A DNA stretch of 64,000 bases from Solirubrobacterales bacterium. GTDB lineage: Bacteria; Actinomycetota; Thermoleophilia; Solirubrobacterales; 70-9. This document shows positions 41,065-50,445 of this stretch, one piece after another. Made by a program: the position numbers and the translations under genes. Each line of letters starts with the position of its first letter. The stretch's first letter is position 1. The DNA lies in the NCBI GenBank assembly GCA_025936755.1, contig JAICSS010000014.1, forward strand, positions 1 through 64,000, read 5' to 3'. Below the pieces are notes generated by a model. The model did no database searches. It was not told the origin of the DNA and was given only the letters and a program-made list of their open reading frames with translations.

Positions 41065-41837
41065 CACCCCTGCTGCAGGTGCGATTTGAGCCGCATCACG
41101 GCCTTGGTGTGCAGCTGCGAGACCCGCGACTCGGTGACGCCGAGGACCTCGCCGATCTCGCGCAGGGTGAGGTTCTCGTAGTAGTAGAGGGCGACGACGA
41201 GCTGCTCGCGCTCGGGCAGCGAGCCGATCGCCTCGGTCAGCAGGTCCTTGACCTCGGTCGAGGCGAGCGCCTCCTGTGGATCGGCGGCGCTGTCGTCGGC
41301 GATCGTGTCGAGCAGCGAGACCTGGTCGCCGGAGGAGTCGGAGACCGTCCAGAGCTCGTCCAGCGCGTAGACGGAGGAGTTGGCGATCTCCAGCAGCGCG
41401 CTCTGGAGTTCTTCCTCGGTCAGGTTCAGCTTGGAGGCGAGCTCGGCCTCGGTCGGCGCCCGCTGCAGCTCGTGCTCGAGCTTCGCCTGCGCGGTTTCGA
41501 TTTCGCGGGCGCGCGAGCGGACCGAGCGCGGCACCCAGTCGAGCGAGCGCAGTTCGTCGATGATCGCGCCGCGGATGCGGGTCATCGCGAAGGTCTCGAA
41601 TTTGATCCCCCGCTCCGGCTCGAAGCGCTGGATCGCGCCGATCAGGCCGACGAGCCCGTAGGAGATCAGGTCGGCGTCTTCGACGTGGGAGGGCAGGCCG
41701 GCGCCGAGACGGCCGGCGACGAACTTGACCATCGGCGAGTAGGCGACAACGAGGCGCTCGCGGGCGCCGTCGTCCCCCTCCTCCTTGTAGCGTCGCCACA
41801 GGTCGCGGAGCTCTACCTCTTTCACGCCCGTTTCCAC
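41064..41837 (-). CDS. RNA polymerase sigma factor, FliA/WhiG type
   Basis: A 257-residue group 3 sigma-70 factor. Region 2 shows DADLISYGLVGLIGAIQRF and FETFAMTRIRGAIIDELR. Region 3 follows (VRSRAREIETAQAKLEHEL), and region 4 ends with LTLREIGEVLGVTESRVSQL. No flagellar or sporulation genes and no anti-sigma gene lie nearby, so its regulon cannot be read from context. Confidence 0.92.
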   Translation of the reverse strand: METGVKEVELRDLWRRYKEEGDDGARERLVVAYSPMVKFVAGRLGAGLPSHVEDADLISYGLVGLIGAIQRFEPERGIKFETFAMTRIRGAIIDELRSLDWVPRSVRSRAREIETAQAKLEHELQRAPTEAELASKLNLTEEELQSALLEIANSSVYALDELWTVSDSSGDQVSLLDTIADDSAADPQEALASTEVKDLLTEAIGSLPEREQLVVALYYYENLTLREIGEVLGVTESRVSQLHTKAVMRLKSHLQQG

Positions 41838-41871
41838 TAGGCAATCCTACGGTCGTTTGCGGGGATTTGGC

Positions 41872-42759
41872 TCATGCGCGGGGATGGCTTGCAGCGTAAG
41901 TGTCACGCAGGCGGGCGGCGTCGACTCGGGTGTAGACCTGGGTGGTCGAGATCGATGCGTGACCTAGTAACTCCTGAATCGTACGCAGATCGGCGCCGCC
42001 CTCGAGCAAATGCGTTGCGAAGGAATGTCTAAGTGAATGTGGCGACACCCCGGCGGCGAGGGCGGCTTCGCGGGTCCAGAGGCCGAGGCGGCGAGTGACG
42101 TCGGAGTTGGAGAGGCGGCGGCCGCTCTTGGAGAGGAAGAGCGCCCGCTCGCGCGGGTCGACGGCGAGGGCGCGGCGGCCCTTCTCGAGGTAGCGCCGCA
42201 ACGCCCGCTGCGCCGGCTCCCCCACCGGCAGCAGCCGCTCCTTGTTGCCCTTGCCGAGGACCCGCAGCTGCTCGGTCTCGAAGTCGAGCGAATCCTCGTC
42301 GAGGTTGACGATCTCCTCGCAGCGCAGGCCGCAGGAGTAGGCGAGCTCCAGCATCGCCCGGTCGCGCAGCTCCAGCGGCGTCCTCGCCGGGATCCGCTCC
42401 AGCAGGGAGCGCATCTGCTCGGTGGTGAGGACCTGGGGCAGCTTCTCGGCCCGCTTCGGGCTGGAGACGAGCTCGGCCGGGTTGGCGCCGGCCTTTTCGG
42501 TGCGGACGAGGTACCCATAGAGGCCGCGGATCGCCGCCAGCTTGCGGGCGACCGTCGCCGGCGCCGCGCCGGCGTTGGAAAGCCCGGCGCCGTAGCGGCG
42601 CACGTCGCGATGGCGGATGCCCCCGGGCCCGAGCCCCTGCTCCCCCGCCCACTCGGCAAAGCCGCCGAGGTCGACGCCGTAGGCGCGGCGCGTGCGCTCG
42701 GCCGAGCCGCGAGCACGCAGGTCGCGGTCGTATGCGGCGAGTGCTTCCTCCCAGTTCAT
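41872..42759 (-). CDS. xerC: Xer-type tyrosine recombinase
   Basis: A 295-residue site-specific recombinase that likely resolves chromosome dimers. The N-terminal SAM-like DNA-binding domain is followed by the catalytic domain with Arg in SCGLRCEEIVNL, H-x-x-R in SPHSLRHSFATHLLEGG, a second His in LLGHASISTTQ, and the nucleophile Tyr in VYTRV. Length and the absence of other phage genes support a housekeeping Xer rather than an integrase. Whether it is XerC or XerD cannot be settled. Confidence 0.88.
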   Translation of the reverse strand: MNWEEALAAYDRDLRARGSAERTRRAYGVDLGGFAEWAGEQGLGPGGIRHRDVRRYGAGLSNAGAAPATVARKLAAIRGLYGYLVRTEKAGANPAELVSSPKRAEKLPQVLTTEQMRSLLERIPARTPLELRDRAMLELAYSCGLRCEEIVNLDEDSLDFETEQLRVLGKGNKERLLPVGEPAQRALRRYLEKGRRALAVDPRERALFLSKSGRRLSNSDVTRRLGLWTREAALAAGVSPHSLRHSFATHLLEGGADLRTIQELLGHASISTTQVYTRVDAARLRDTYAASHPRA

Positions 42760-42805
42760 CGGAGCTTGATTCGCCCCGATGCCGCCGCGTCCTTTCGCAA
42801 CGGCG

Positions 42806-43843
42806 CTAACCGATGAATATCGGCGTGCCTACTTCTACTTCGTCGTACAGTTCTTCGACGTCGGGAATCGCCATCCGGATGCAGCCGTGGGAGGCGGCGT
42901 GGCCGAGCGAGTAGGTCTCTTCGGTGCCGTGGATGCCGGCGCCTTCGAAGATGCCCATCCAGCGGGCCTTGATCGGGTTCGAGGGGCCGGGCGGGATCGT
43001 CTGCCCGGCGAGGGAGCCGGCCCAGGCGGAGTTCGGCACGTGCCAGACCGGGTTTTCTTCCTTTTCCTGGATCGCGTACAGGCCTTCCGGCGTTTCCAGC
43101 CCTTCCATGCCGACGGCGACGGTGTAGGTCTTGGCCAGCTTCAGGTGCTTCCAGAGCCGCAGGGTGAAGGTCGAGCGGTCGAGCGTGAGGTAGGACGGGT
43201 ACTCGGCCGCGACTTCCCGCTTGGTGATTTCCGGCGCGACCGAGTGGACGCGGGCCTTGATCGTGTGGGGGGCGTTGGCGTTGAGGACCGCCGCCTTCAG
43301 GTCTTTCTCGAGCAGGTTGTCGCGCAGCTTCCGCCCGGGTTCGCCGGCGACGACTTCGAGCGAGTCGCCGCTCGGTTCGACGTCGGCGTTCTTCGGTTCC
43401 CGGTTGACCTCGTCGGCGACGTGGCGGACGAAGCGGTTCACCGCCGGCACCGAGTAGGCGACCTGCGGGGTGATGCTTTCGTCGACTTCGCCGCCGCTGA
43501 CGTAGCGGACCAGGCGCCCGGGCAGGCCCCCCTGGCGGCTGTCTTCGACCGCCTCCTCTACCGCCGCGTCGACGCCGGCGCGGATCTTCAGCTTCTTGCC
43601 GGAGAGCCTCCAGGTATCGCCGTCGAAGCGGACCTTCAGCGAGTGCTGCAGCGACGCCAGCAACTTGCGGCGGACCTTCGCCGCGGCCTCTTCTTCGTTC
43701 AGGCCGCTGACGTCGACGCCGCCGATCGTCACCCCGTCGGCGATCTGGTCCTTCTGGGAGCTGTCGTAGGCGTAGGCGCCGCCGGCTACGAGAACCAGCA
43801 GGAGAGCGGCGATCAGCGCCGCTATCGAAGTCTTCGTTCGCAT
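42806..43843 (-). CDS. L,D-transpeptidase with peptidoglycan-binding domain
   Basis: Forms 3-3 cross-links in peptidoglycan. The 345-residue protein begins with a signal anchor (IAALIAALLLVLVAGGAYAY). A PF12229-like substrate-binding region follows (about 35-220, with TIGGVDVSGLNEEEA). The YkuD catalytic domain ends the protein, with the Cys in HAASHGCIRM and an earlier GIHGTEETYSLG. It stands alone. Confidence 0.92.
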   Translation of the reverse strand: MRTKTSIAALIAALLLVLVAGGAYAYDSSQKDQIADGVTIGGVDVSGLNEEEAAAKVRRKLLASLQHSLKVRFDGDTWRLSGKKLKIRAGVDAAVEEAVEDSRQGGLPGRLVRYVSGGEVDESITPQVAYSVPAVNRFVRHVADEVNREPKNADVEPSGDSLEVVAGEPGRKLRDNLLEKDLKAAVLNANAPHTIKARVHSVAPEITKREVAAEYPSYLTLDRSTFTLRLWKHLKLAKTYTVAVGMEGLETPEGLYAIQEKEENPVWHVPNSAWAGSLAGQTIPPGPSNPIKARWMGIFEGAGIHGTEETYSLGHAASHGCIRMAIPDVEELYDEVEVGTPIFIG

Positions 43844-43986
43844 CTGGACTGGGTAACCCTTGCTACGTCGATTTGCCGGTTCGTAAAAGTCTAGGCATTG
43901 GGCAGGTTCGGCCCGCCGGGCACTCTTCCCTGCAATTTCGCATGTCCCCCGGACTTATCGGCAGCCCCGGCGGATATCTTTCGCCG

Positions 43987-44700
43987 ATGCGCACGAAGGA
44001 CGAGGTCCGGGCCGAGGTCTGGAAGGCGATGGAACGGGAGGGCGTCTCCCGCTTCCCCGGGGCCGAGGGGCGGATCCCGAACTTCGCCGGCGCCAAGCTG
44101 GCGGCCGAGAAGCTGGCCGGGCACCGGCTCTGGAAGCGGGCGCGGGTGATCAAGGCCAACCCGGACTCGCCGCAGACGCACGCGCGGCGGATCGCCCTCG
44201 AAGAGGGCAAGACGATGATCATGGCGGTGCCGCGGCTGCGCGACCCCCACCCCTTCCGCGTGCTGGAGCCGAAGCGGCTCTCGAAGGCGGCGATGAAAGA
44301 GGCGGCGACGATCAAGGGCGCGCTCAAGCACGGCCGCGTGGTCGCCCTCGACGACCTGCCGGAGATCGACTTCGTCCTCTGCGGCTCGGTCGCGGTCAAC
44401 CTCAGCGGCGCCCGGGTCGGCAAAGGCGGCGGCTACCACGACCTCGAGTACGGGATCCTCACCGACGCCGGCAAGATCGACGCCCACACCACAGTCGCCA
44501 CCACCGTCCACCCGATCCAGATCCTCCGCCAGCACCTGATGGTCACCGACCACGACCTTCCCTGCGACCTGATCGCGACGCCGCGGGCGGTGATCGAGAT
44601 CGACCGCCAGTACGACCGGCCGCGCGGGATCCTCTGGGATCACCTGCAACCGCCGCAGATCCGCGAGATCCCGGTCCTGGAAAGGATGGGCTATGCCTGA
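43987..44700 (+). CDS. 5-formyltetrahydrofolate cyclo-ligase-like protein
   Basis: The ATG at 43987 (MRTKDEVRAEVWKAME) gives a 237-residue protein of the MTHFS-like family. RARVIKANPDSPQTHARRIALEEGKTM and KGGGYHDLEYGIL (with the phosphate-binding glycines) are present. It differs from canonical ligases in length and may be the MTHFSD-type relative with another substrate. It overlaps the alpha/beta hydrolase gene by 8 bp. Confidence 0.83.
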   Translation: MRTKDEVRAEVWKAMEREGVSRFPGAEGRIPNFAGAKLAAEKLAGHRLWKRARVIKANPDSPQTHARRIALEEGKTMIMAVPRLRDPHPFRVLEPKRLSKAAMKEAATIKGALKHGRVVALDDLPEIDFVLCGSVAVNLSGARVGKGGGYHDLEYGILTDAGKIDAHTTVATTVHPIQILRQHLMVTDHDLPCDLIATPRAVIEIDRQYDRPRGILWDHLQPPQIREIPVLERMGYA

Positions 44701-45646
44701 GCCGGAGCGCCAACCGCCGCCCGCCTTCCCCGGCGGCGACTACGGGAATCCGGATCCCGAGTGGCTGAAGATCGACTGGCGGCAGCGCCTGCACCGGGTC
44801 GACCTGCCGGGGGCGCCGCAAGTCAACTACGCCGAGATCGGCGAGGGCGAGCCGATCGTCTTCATCCACGGGATCGCCGGCTGCTGGCGCAACTGGCTCG
44901 AGAACCTCCCCTACTTCGGCCGCACGCACCGGGCGATCGCGATCGACCTGCCGGGCTTCGGCGACAGCCCGATGCCTTCCTGGGAGATCTCGATGGCCAA
45001 CTACGGCCGGCTTGTGCACGACTTCTGCGAGCGACTGGGGATCGACCGCGCCGCGGCGCTGGTCGGCAACTCGATGGGCGGCTTCATCGGCACCGAGGCG
45101 GTGATCGAGGAGCCCGAGCGCTTCGACCGCCTCGTCCTCATCTCCGCCGCCGGAATCAGCTTCGCCGAGTGGCAGGGACGCACGTTCGACGCCGCCGCCC
45201 GCATCTTCAAAGCGGCGATCCCGATGTTGAGCGGCGACCGGCGCGTCTACTGGACGACGCCGCGGGGCCGCAAGATCGCCTTCGGCCGCCTCTTCCGCAA
45301 TCCCAACAAACTGCGGCCGGAGCTGCTGGCCGAGCAGGTGCGCCCGGGGCTGCAGGCGCCGGCCTTCACCGAGGCCCTGACGAAGATCTGGGGCTACGAC
45401 ACCCGCGAGCGGCTGCCGGAAATCGAGATCCCGACGATGGTGGTCTGGGGCCTGAACGACCAGATCGTCCCGGTCGAGGGTGCGCTCGGGTACCACCGCC
45501 TGATCCCGAGGTCGCGGCTGGAGATCTTCGAGCGCACCGGCCACCTGCCGATGCTCGAGCGCCCGCAGCGGTTCAACCCTCTGCTCGAAGAATTCATCAA
45601 GTCCTCGCAGCCGTTGCGCGCGGCGCAGGACACCGCGGTCGGCTAG
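44693..45646 (+). CDS. alpha/beta hydrolase
   Basis: A 317-residue hydrolase. The oxyanion block IVFIHGIAGCWRNW, the nucleophile Ser in GNSMGGFIG, the acid in VVWGLNDQIVP and the His in RTGHLPMLERP make a complete triad. The substrate is unknown; epoxide, ester or C-C hydrolase activity is possible. It is probably translationally coupled to the folate-ligase-like gene upstream. Confidence 0.9.
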   Translation: MPEPERQPPPAFPGGDYGNPDPEWLKIDWRQRLHRVDLPGAPQVNYAEIGEGEPIVFIHGIAGCWRNWLENLPYFGRTHRAIAIDLPGFGDSPMPSWEISMANYGRLVHDFCERLGIDRAAALVGNSMGGFIGTEAVIEEPERFDRLVLISAAGISFAEWQGRTFDAAARIFKAAIPMLSGDRRVYWTTPRGRKIAFGRLFRNPNKLRPELLAEQVRPGLQAPAFTEALTKIWGYDTRERLPEIEIPTMVVWGLNDQIVPVEGALGYHRLIPRSRLEIFERTGHLPMLERPQRFNPLLEEFIKSSQPLRAAQDTAVG

Positions 45647-45650
45647 CCCT

Positions 45651-45688
45651 CGCTGATTAAAGGGCGCCATAGCGCCCAGAACTCAGCG
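45651..45688. terminator. two-tier hairpin between convergent genes
   Basis: GGGCGC-CATA-GCGCCC (45662-45677) is nested in an outer pair CGCTGA/TCAGCG (45651-45656, 45683-45688). It lies between the hydrolase and ilvD, which converge, and could stop transcription from both sides, though T runs are short. Confidence 0.55.
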
Positions 45689-45696
45689 AACGCGGC

Positions 45697-47388
45697 TCAG
45701 GTGATCGCGCCCTTGGAGGCCGAGGAGACCGTCGCGGCGTACTTGGCCATGACGCCGCGGGTGTAGAGCGGCTCGGGCTGCTCGTATTCCTCGACGCGCT
45801 TGGCGATCTCCTCCTCGGAGAGGGCGACGCTGAGGTTGCGGTTGTCGATGTCGACGGTGATCTCGTCGCCCTCGCGGATCGCCGCGATCGGGCCGCCCTT
45901 CGCCGCCTCGGGGGCGACGTGGCCGATCATCAGGCCGCGGGTGGCGCCGGAGAAGCGGCCGTCGGTGACCATTGCCACGCTCTCGCCCAGCCCCTCGCCG
46001 ACGATCGCCGCGGTCACCTGCAGCATCTCCCGCATTCCCGGGCCGCCGACCGGGCCCTCGTTGCGGATGACGACGACGTCGCCGGGGTTGATCTGCTGGT
46101 CCTTGACGGCGCGGAAGCAGTCCTCTTCGGACTCGAAGACGCGGGCGGGTCCGGTCTGCTGCCGGCGCTCGGTGCCGGCGACCTTGACCACGGAGCCTTC
46201 CGGGGCGAGGTTGCCGCGGAGGATCGCGAGGCCGCCTTCGGGCTTGAGCGGGTTCTCGACCTGGCGCACGACCTCCTGGTCCGGCGCCTCGGTCGCGGCG
46301 GCGGCCTCCTCGCCGATCGTCCTGCCGGTGACGGTGATCGCCTCGCCGTGCAGGATCCCGGCTTTGGCCAGCCGCTTGAGGATCACCGGCACGCCGCCGG
46401 CGGCGTAGAGATCGGTGGCGACGAAGCGACCGCCCGGCTTGAGGTCGGCGAAGAGCGGCGTCTGCCGCGAGATCCGCTCGAAGTCGTCCATCGTCAGCTC
46501 GATCCCGAGCTCGTGGGCGAGGGCGATCATGTGCAGGACCGCGTTGGTGGAGCCGCCCGAGGCGCAGATGCAGGCGATCGCGTTCTCCAGCGAATCGCGG
46601 GTGATGATCCTGCTCGGCCGCAGGTCGTCGACCAGCACGTTGATCACCAGCTCGCCGACCTTCTCCGCCACCGTCTGCTTGTCGTCGTCTTCGGCCGGGA
46701 CCATCGCCGAGCCGCCGGCGCTGATCCCCAGCGCCTCGAAAGCGCAGGCCATCGTGTTGGCGGTGAACTGGCCGCCGCAGGCGCCGGCGCCGGGGCTGGC
46801 GACGCCCTCCAGCTCATGCAATTCCTCGTCGCTCATGTCGCCGGCGTTGTGGGCGCCGATCGCCTCGAAGATGTCGAGGATGGTGACGTCGCGGCCGTGC
46901 CAGTGGCCGGGGGCGATCGAGCCGCCGTAGAGCAGCACCGAGGGCACGTCGAGCCGGGCCAGCGCCATCGCGCAGCCCGGGATCGTCTTGTCGCAGGCGC
47001 AGAGGGCGACGATCGCGTCGAACTGGTACCCGCGGGCCATCAGCTCGATCGAGTCGGCGATCACCTCGCGGCTGACCAGCGAGGCCTTCATCCCCTGGGT
47101 GCCCATCGTCACCCCGTCGGAGACGGCGACGGTGTTGAACTCCATCGGCGTCCCGCCGGCGGCTCGCACCCCCTCTTTGACGTGCTCGGCCAGCGCCCGC
47201 AGGTGGAAGTTGCACGGCATCGCCTCGGTCCAGGTGTTGGCGATCCCGATCGTCGGCCGGCTCAGAGCGTCGTCGTCGAACCCGATCCCCTTCATGTAGG
47301 CGCGCGAGTGGGCGCGGTCGGGACCGTCGAAGACGGTCGCCGAGCGGGGACGGGGCAGCTCGGTCGCGGTGTCGCCGTTGGTGCTCAT
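45697..47388 (-). CDS. ilvD: dihydroxy-acid dehydratase
   Basis: Third step of valine and isoleucine synthesis, using an iron-sulfur cluster. The ATG at 47388 ([17 protein letters not shown]) gives 563 residues. Conserved blocks are [20 protein letters not shown] with a cluster Cys, [20 protein letters not shown], and [22 protein letters not shown]. Its start is 70 bp from the end of thiD. Confidence 0.95.
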   Translation of the reverse strand: MSTNGDTATELPRPRSATVFDGPDRAHSRAYMKGIGFDDDALSRPTIGIANTWTEAMPCNFHLRALAEHVKEGVRAAGGTPMEFNTVAVSDGVTMGTQGMKASLVSREVIADSIELMARGYQFDAIVALCACDKTIPGCAMALARLDVPSVLLYGGSIAPGHWHGRDVTILDIFEAIGAHNAGDMSDEELHELEGVASPGAGACGGQFTANTMACAFEALGISAGGSAMVPAEDDDKQTVAEKVGELVINVLVDDLRPSRIITRDSLENAIACICASGGSTNAVLHMIALAHELGIELTMDDFERISRQTPLFADLKPGGRFVATDLYAAGGVPVILKRLAKAGILHGEAITVTGRTIGEEAAAATEAPDQEVVRQVENPLKPEGGLAILRGNLAPEGSVVKVAGTERRQQTGPARVFESEEDCFRAVKDQQINPGDVVVIRNEGPVGGPGMREMLQVTAAIVGEGLGESVAMVTDGRFSGATRGLMIGHVAPEAAKGGPIAAIREGDEITVDIDNRNLSVALSEEEIAKRVEEYEQPEPLYTRGVMAKYAATVSSASKGAIT

Positions 47389-47458
47389 GGCAGGAAAATC
47401 TACTGAGGGGGCAGCTGCCGCGACCGCCCCGGTTCGGAGCCCGGGCTGGCCAAACTGG

Positions 47459-48247
47459 TCATCGCAGCCCGAGCGCGTTGACCGGGCCGGGCCCTTTGCC
47501 GATCCCGCGGAGCCCGGCGCCGACGGCCTCGGAGGCGATCTCGCGAGCCCTCCGAGCCGCCTCCAGCGGCTCGGAGCCACGCGCCAGATAAGCGGCCAGC
47601 GCCGAGGAGTGGGTGCAGCCGGACCCGTGCGCCGCCCCGTCGGGATGGCGCTCGCCGGTGATCTCGGCCACCCGGCCCCCGTCGAAGAAGAGGTCGACCA
47701 GCCCCTCGCTGTGGCCGCCGGTGACGACCACCGCCCTGGGGCCGAGCGCCAGCACCGCCCGCGCCAGCTCCTCCTGGCTCGCCCCCTCCCCCAGCCCGGT
47801 CAGCACCCGCGCCTCGGGGATGTTCGGCGTGGCCACCGAGGTCAGCGGCAGCAACCGCTCGACCAGCGCCGCCCGCGCGTCCTCGTCGAGCAGCACCGCG
47901 CCGCTCTCGGAAACCATCACCGGGTCGATCACCACCGGCGCCTCCCCGACGTGAGCGAGCGCCGCCGTCACGGCCGCCGCGGTCTCCGCCGTCCCCAGCA
48001 TCCCGATCTTCACCGCGTCGACGCCGATGTCCTCGGCCACCGCCTTCACCTGCGCGACGATCACCCGCGGCGAGATCGCCTCCACCGCCTCGACCCCGAC
48101 CGTGTTCTGCGCCGTGATCGCGGTGATCGCGGTCATCCCGTGCACCCCGACCCGCGCGAAAGCCTTCAGGTCCGCCTGGATGCCCGCGCCGCCGCCAGAA
48201 TCGGAGCCGGCGATGGAGAGGACCGATCGGAGGTGCCCGGAATCCAC
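47459..48247 (-). CDS. thiD: hydroxymethylpyrimidine/phosphomethylpyrimidine kinase
   Basis: Phosphorylates HMP in thiamine synthesis. The 262-residue ribokinase-fold protein shows [20 protein letters not shown] near the start, the DPVMVSESG block and the catalytic [19 protein letters not shown] near the end. No TPP riboswitch was recognised upstream. Confidence 0.94.
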   Translation of the reverse strand: MDSGHLRSVLSIAGSDSGGGAGIQADLKAFARVGVHGMTAITAITAQNTVGVEAVEAISPRVIVAQVKAVAEDIGVDAVKIGMLGTAETAAAVTAALAHVGEAPVVIDPVMVSESGAVLLDEDARAALVERLLPLTSVATPNIPEARVLTGLGEGASQEELARAVLALGPRAVVVTGGHSEGLVDLFFDGGRVAEITGERHPDGAAHGSGCTHSSALAAYLARGSEPLEAARRAREIASEAVGAGLRGIGKGPGPVNALGLR

Positions 48248-48292
48248 TGCCGGCAGCCTAATGAGGCGGTTCCTTCGACCGCGACGGGCCCC

Positions 48293-49165
48293 CTACTTCA
48301 GGATCCCGCTGCTGTCCCATTCCTCCGGCGCCGCCCAGTCCTGCTCCAGGTGCTCCCGGACGGCCTGGAAGAAATCCAGGACCGCGGGCACGTGGAGCGG
48401 CTCGAGCGGAATGCCATCGCGCCGCCGGGTCTTGCGATCGATGTTCCGGGCCCGGCGCCAGACGTAGGCGCGATCGATCTGGGACCCGAACACGTTCACC
48501 TGGTTCAGGTTCAGCTTCAGGTACTCGGATACGACGATGTAGAGGCAGCGCGGGAATCCGCGCTTGATGTTCGCGGCAAGGATTTCCGACTCTATGTACC
48601 TCGGCCGGTCGAGGTAGGTCTTGCACTCGACGGCGACCGCCGGCACGACGATCTTCTGTCCCTGCGACCGCGACTCGGCGGTCAGCTCGCTCTCGATCTC
48701 CTTGCCGATGACGAAGTCCAGGTTCCCCGTCGGGTACTGAGGAGTGGGCATCTTGCTGAACTCCTCGAAGTTCTTCGCCGTGAAGTAGAGGCTCTGGTAG
48801 ACGAGGTGATGACCGATGGCTATCTCGCCTTCGTACCGGGCGAGAAGCGGCGCGAAGAGAAACCCGCAGAACTCCTCGAGTGCCGAGGGCTGCAATGCCC
48901 CGCGGCTGTCGAACACGTCGACGCGGTCCTCGTCCAGCAGGTCCCTGTGCGCCGAGTAGAGGGCGGTCTGAGCCTCGACATAGGCCCTCTCGTCGTCGGG
49001 ATCTATTTCCAGCCCCTCGGCTGCCGACCGCCATTGGAGGTAGCTCTTGGCGACGTCTTCGATCACCCCCGCATGAGTGGTGGCGTCCTTGAGCTTCTTG
49101 CAGATGTTGGACCCGTGCGGGTGGCGTGCGTCGAGGACGCACTCGACGTCGAGGATCTTAGGCAA
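48293..49165 (-). CDS. Bpu10I-family type II restriction endonuclease (predicted)
   Basis: A 290-residue protein encoded directly after a DNA methyltransferase and overlapping it by 8 bp. A PD-(D/E)XK nuclease core is visible as LDFVIGKE followed by VAVECKTYLD. The overall layout resembles the Bpu10I family, whose members cut CCTNAGC; the target here is not known. One subunit gene is seen, whereas Bpu10I itself is a heterodimer. Confidence 0.75.
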   Translation of the reverse strand: MPKILDVECVLDARHPHGSNICKKLKDATTHAGVIEDVAKSYLQWRSAAEGLEIDPDDERAYVEAQTALYSAHRDLLDEDRVDVFDSRGALQPSALEEFCGFLFAPLLARYEGEIAIGHHLVYQSLYFTAKNFEEFSKMPTPQYPTGNLDFVIGKEIESELTAESRSQGQKIVVPAVAVECKTYLDRPRYIESEILAANIKRGFPRCLYIVVSEYLKLNLNQVNVFGSQIDRAYVWRRARNIDRKTRRRDGIPLEPLHVPAVLDFFQAVREHLEQDWAAPEEWDSSGILK

Positions 49166-50366
49166 GCGAACCCTGCGCCAAGTCGAAGCTCTCGGACCCT
49201 GCGCCTGAGACCGCCTCCAGCAGGGCCTGCCCGAGGAGCGGCGGGACGGCGTTGCCGATCTGGTTGTACTGACACAGGTGCTGCTCGGCGTGCCGCCCCT
49301 CCCGACTCAGCAGCTTGGCGCTCACCACGGTCGGCTTGCCCGCGAAGACATAGCGGTCGGGAAAGGTCTGGATCCTGGCGCCCTCGCGAGCCGTGAAGTT
49401 GCGATGGAGCTCGGGGTGCACGAAGTTCGCGTAGAAGCTGGCGGCAAGGGTGTGGCACGGACGATCCCAGTGCATGCGGCGGTTGTTCTGGTCATAGGTG
49501 CCGGCCGAAGAGCCGGGCGGGCGGACCCGCCGGCGGGGGGCCAGGGCCTCGTCGGTCACATGGCTTTGAGACTGGCCGGGGCCGATCTCCCTGAATCGCT
49601 GCACGGTCCTCGCCGAATGCCGCATCGGCACGTGGTTGAACAACTCGGGAGAGGCCCCCTCGCGCATCTGCTCCTGGAAAGGGTTCTCCGGCGGGCCCAC
49701 GTATTCGACGGAATCGGCGCGGTGCCCGACGTCGACGAGGGGAAGATCCGAGATCGCGTCGCGAACGGTCAATACGGGGTCCAGCCCCGTCGAGGGCCCC
49801 GGGTCCTCGCCGTGGGTGGCGGCGATCTCCTCCGGCAGGTCGAGCTTCTCGGCGCCGACGAAGAAGACCCTTCGCCTGCTCTGCGGAATCCCGAAGCGCT
49901 CTGCCTCCAGCACGTAGCGGCGGACCTCGTAACCGAGGCCACGTAACTCGTCTTCGACGATCTCGGCCACCGAGTCCCCGTCGCTGGTCTTCGCCCGAAG
50001 AATGCCAGGCACGTTCTCCATGACCAAGAGCTTCGGCTCCAGCAGCCGGGCCACCCGGACGAACTCCCTGAAGAGGCTGTTGCGAGGGTCCTTCGGGTCC
50101 TTCCGCGAGGGGCCGGCGTGGGAGAAGCCCTGGCAGGGAGGCCCGCCGATGAGCAGATCCGGAGACCGCTCCAGCCGCCGCATCACCCACTCGTCCGACA
50201 GCTCTCGAAGATCGGCCTGATGCACGGCCGTCTCCGGATGGTTCCGAGTCAGCGTTTCGCAGGCCCAGGCATCGATCTCGACTGCCTGCGCCACGTCGTA
50301 GCCGGCGTACTCTGCGCCAAGGGAGAAGCCCCCGGCACCGGCAAAGAGGTCGACGGCGACGGGCAT
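49158..50366 (-). CDS. DNA (cytosine-5-)-methyltransferase
   Basis: Protects the host from the neighbouring nuclease by methylating cytosine. The 402 residues carry the ordered motifs: I (DLFAGAGGFSLGAEYAGY), IV with catalytic Cys (GGPPCQGFSHAG), VI (MENVPG), VIII (FGIPQSRRRVFFVG), and X (QYNQIGNAVPPLLG). The target-recognition region lies between VIII and IX. The R-M pair has been placed between thiD and dprA in an otherwise conserved neighbourhood, as mobile defence modules often are. Confidence 0.95.
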   Translation of the reverse strand: MPVAVDLFAGAGGFSLGAEYAGYDVAQAVEIDAWACETLTRNHPETAVHQADLRELSDEWVMRRLERSPDLLIGGPPCQGFSHAGPSRKDPKDPRNSLFREFVRVARLLEPKLLVMENVPGILRAKTSDGDSVAEIVEDELRGLGYEVRRYVLEAERFGIPQSRRRVFFVGAEKLDLPEEIAATHGEDPGPSTGLDPVLTVRDAISDLPLVDVGHRADSVEYVGPPENPFQEQMREGASPELFNHVPMRHSARTVQRFREIGPGQSQSHVTDEALAPRRRVRPPGSSAGTYDQNNRRMHWDRPCHTLAASFYANFVHPELHRNFTAREGARIQTFPDRYVFAGKPTVVSAKLLSREGRHAEQHLCQYNQIGNAVPPLLGQALLEAVSGAGSESFDLAQGSLA

Positions 50367-50445
50367 CGGCGAAACCTACAAGCCAGCGCAGATGCGAAGC
50401 TCGGGTGCGGCGCCCGCTCGCGGCGGCGCCCGGATCTCCGCCCCG

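Noticed and set aside
45647-48292. TPP riboswitch near thiD or a leader-peptide attenuator near ilvD
   Set aside because: The short gaps lack the TPP core and no run of branched-chain codons precedes ilvD.
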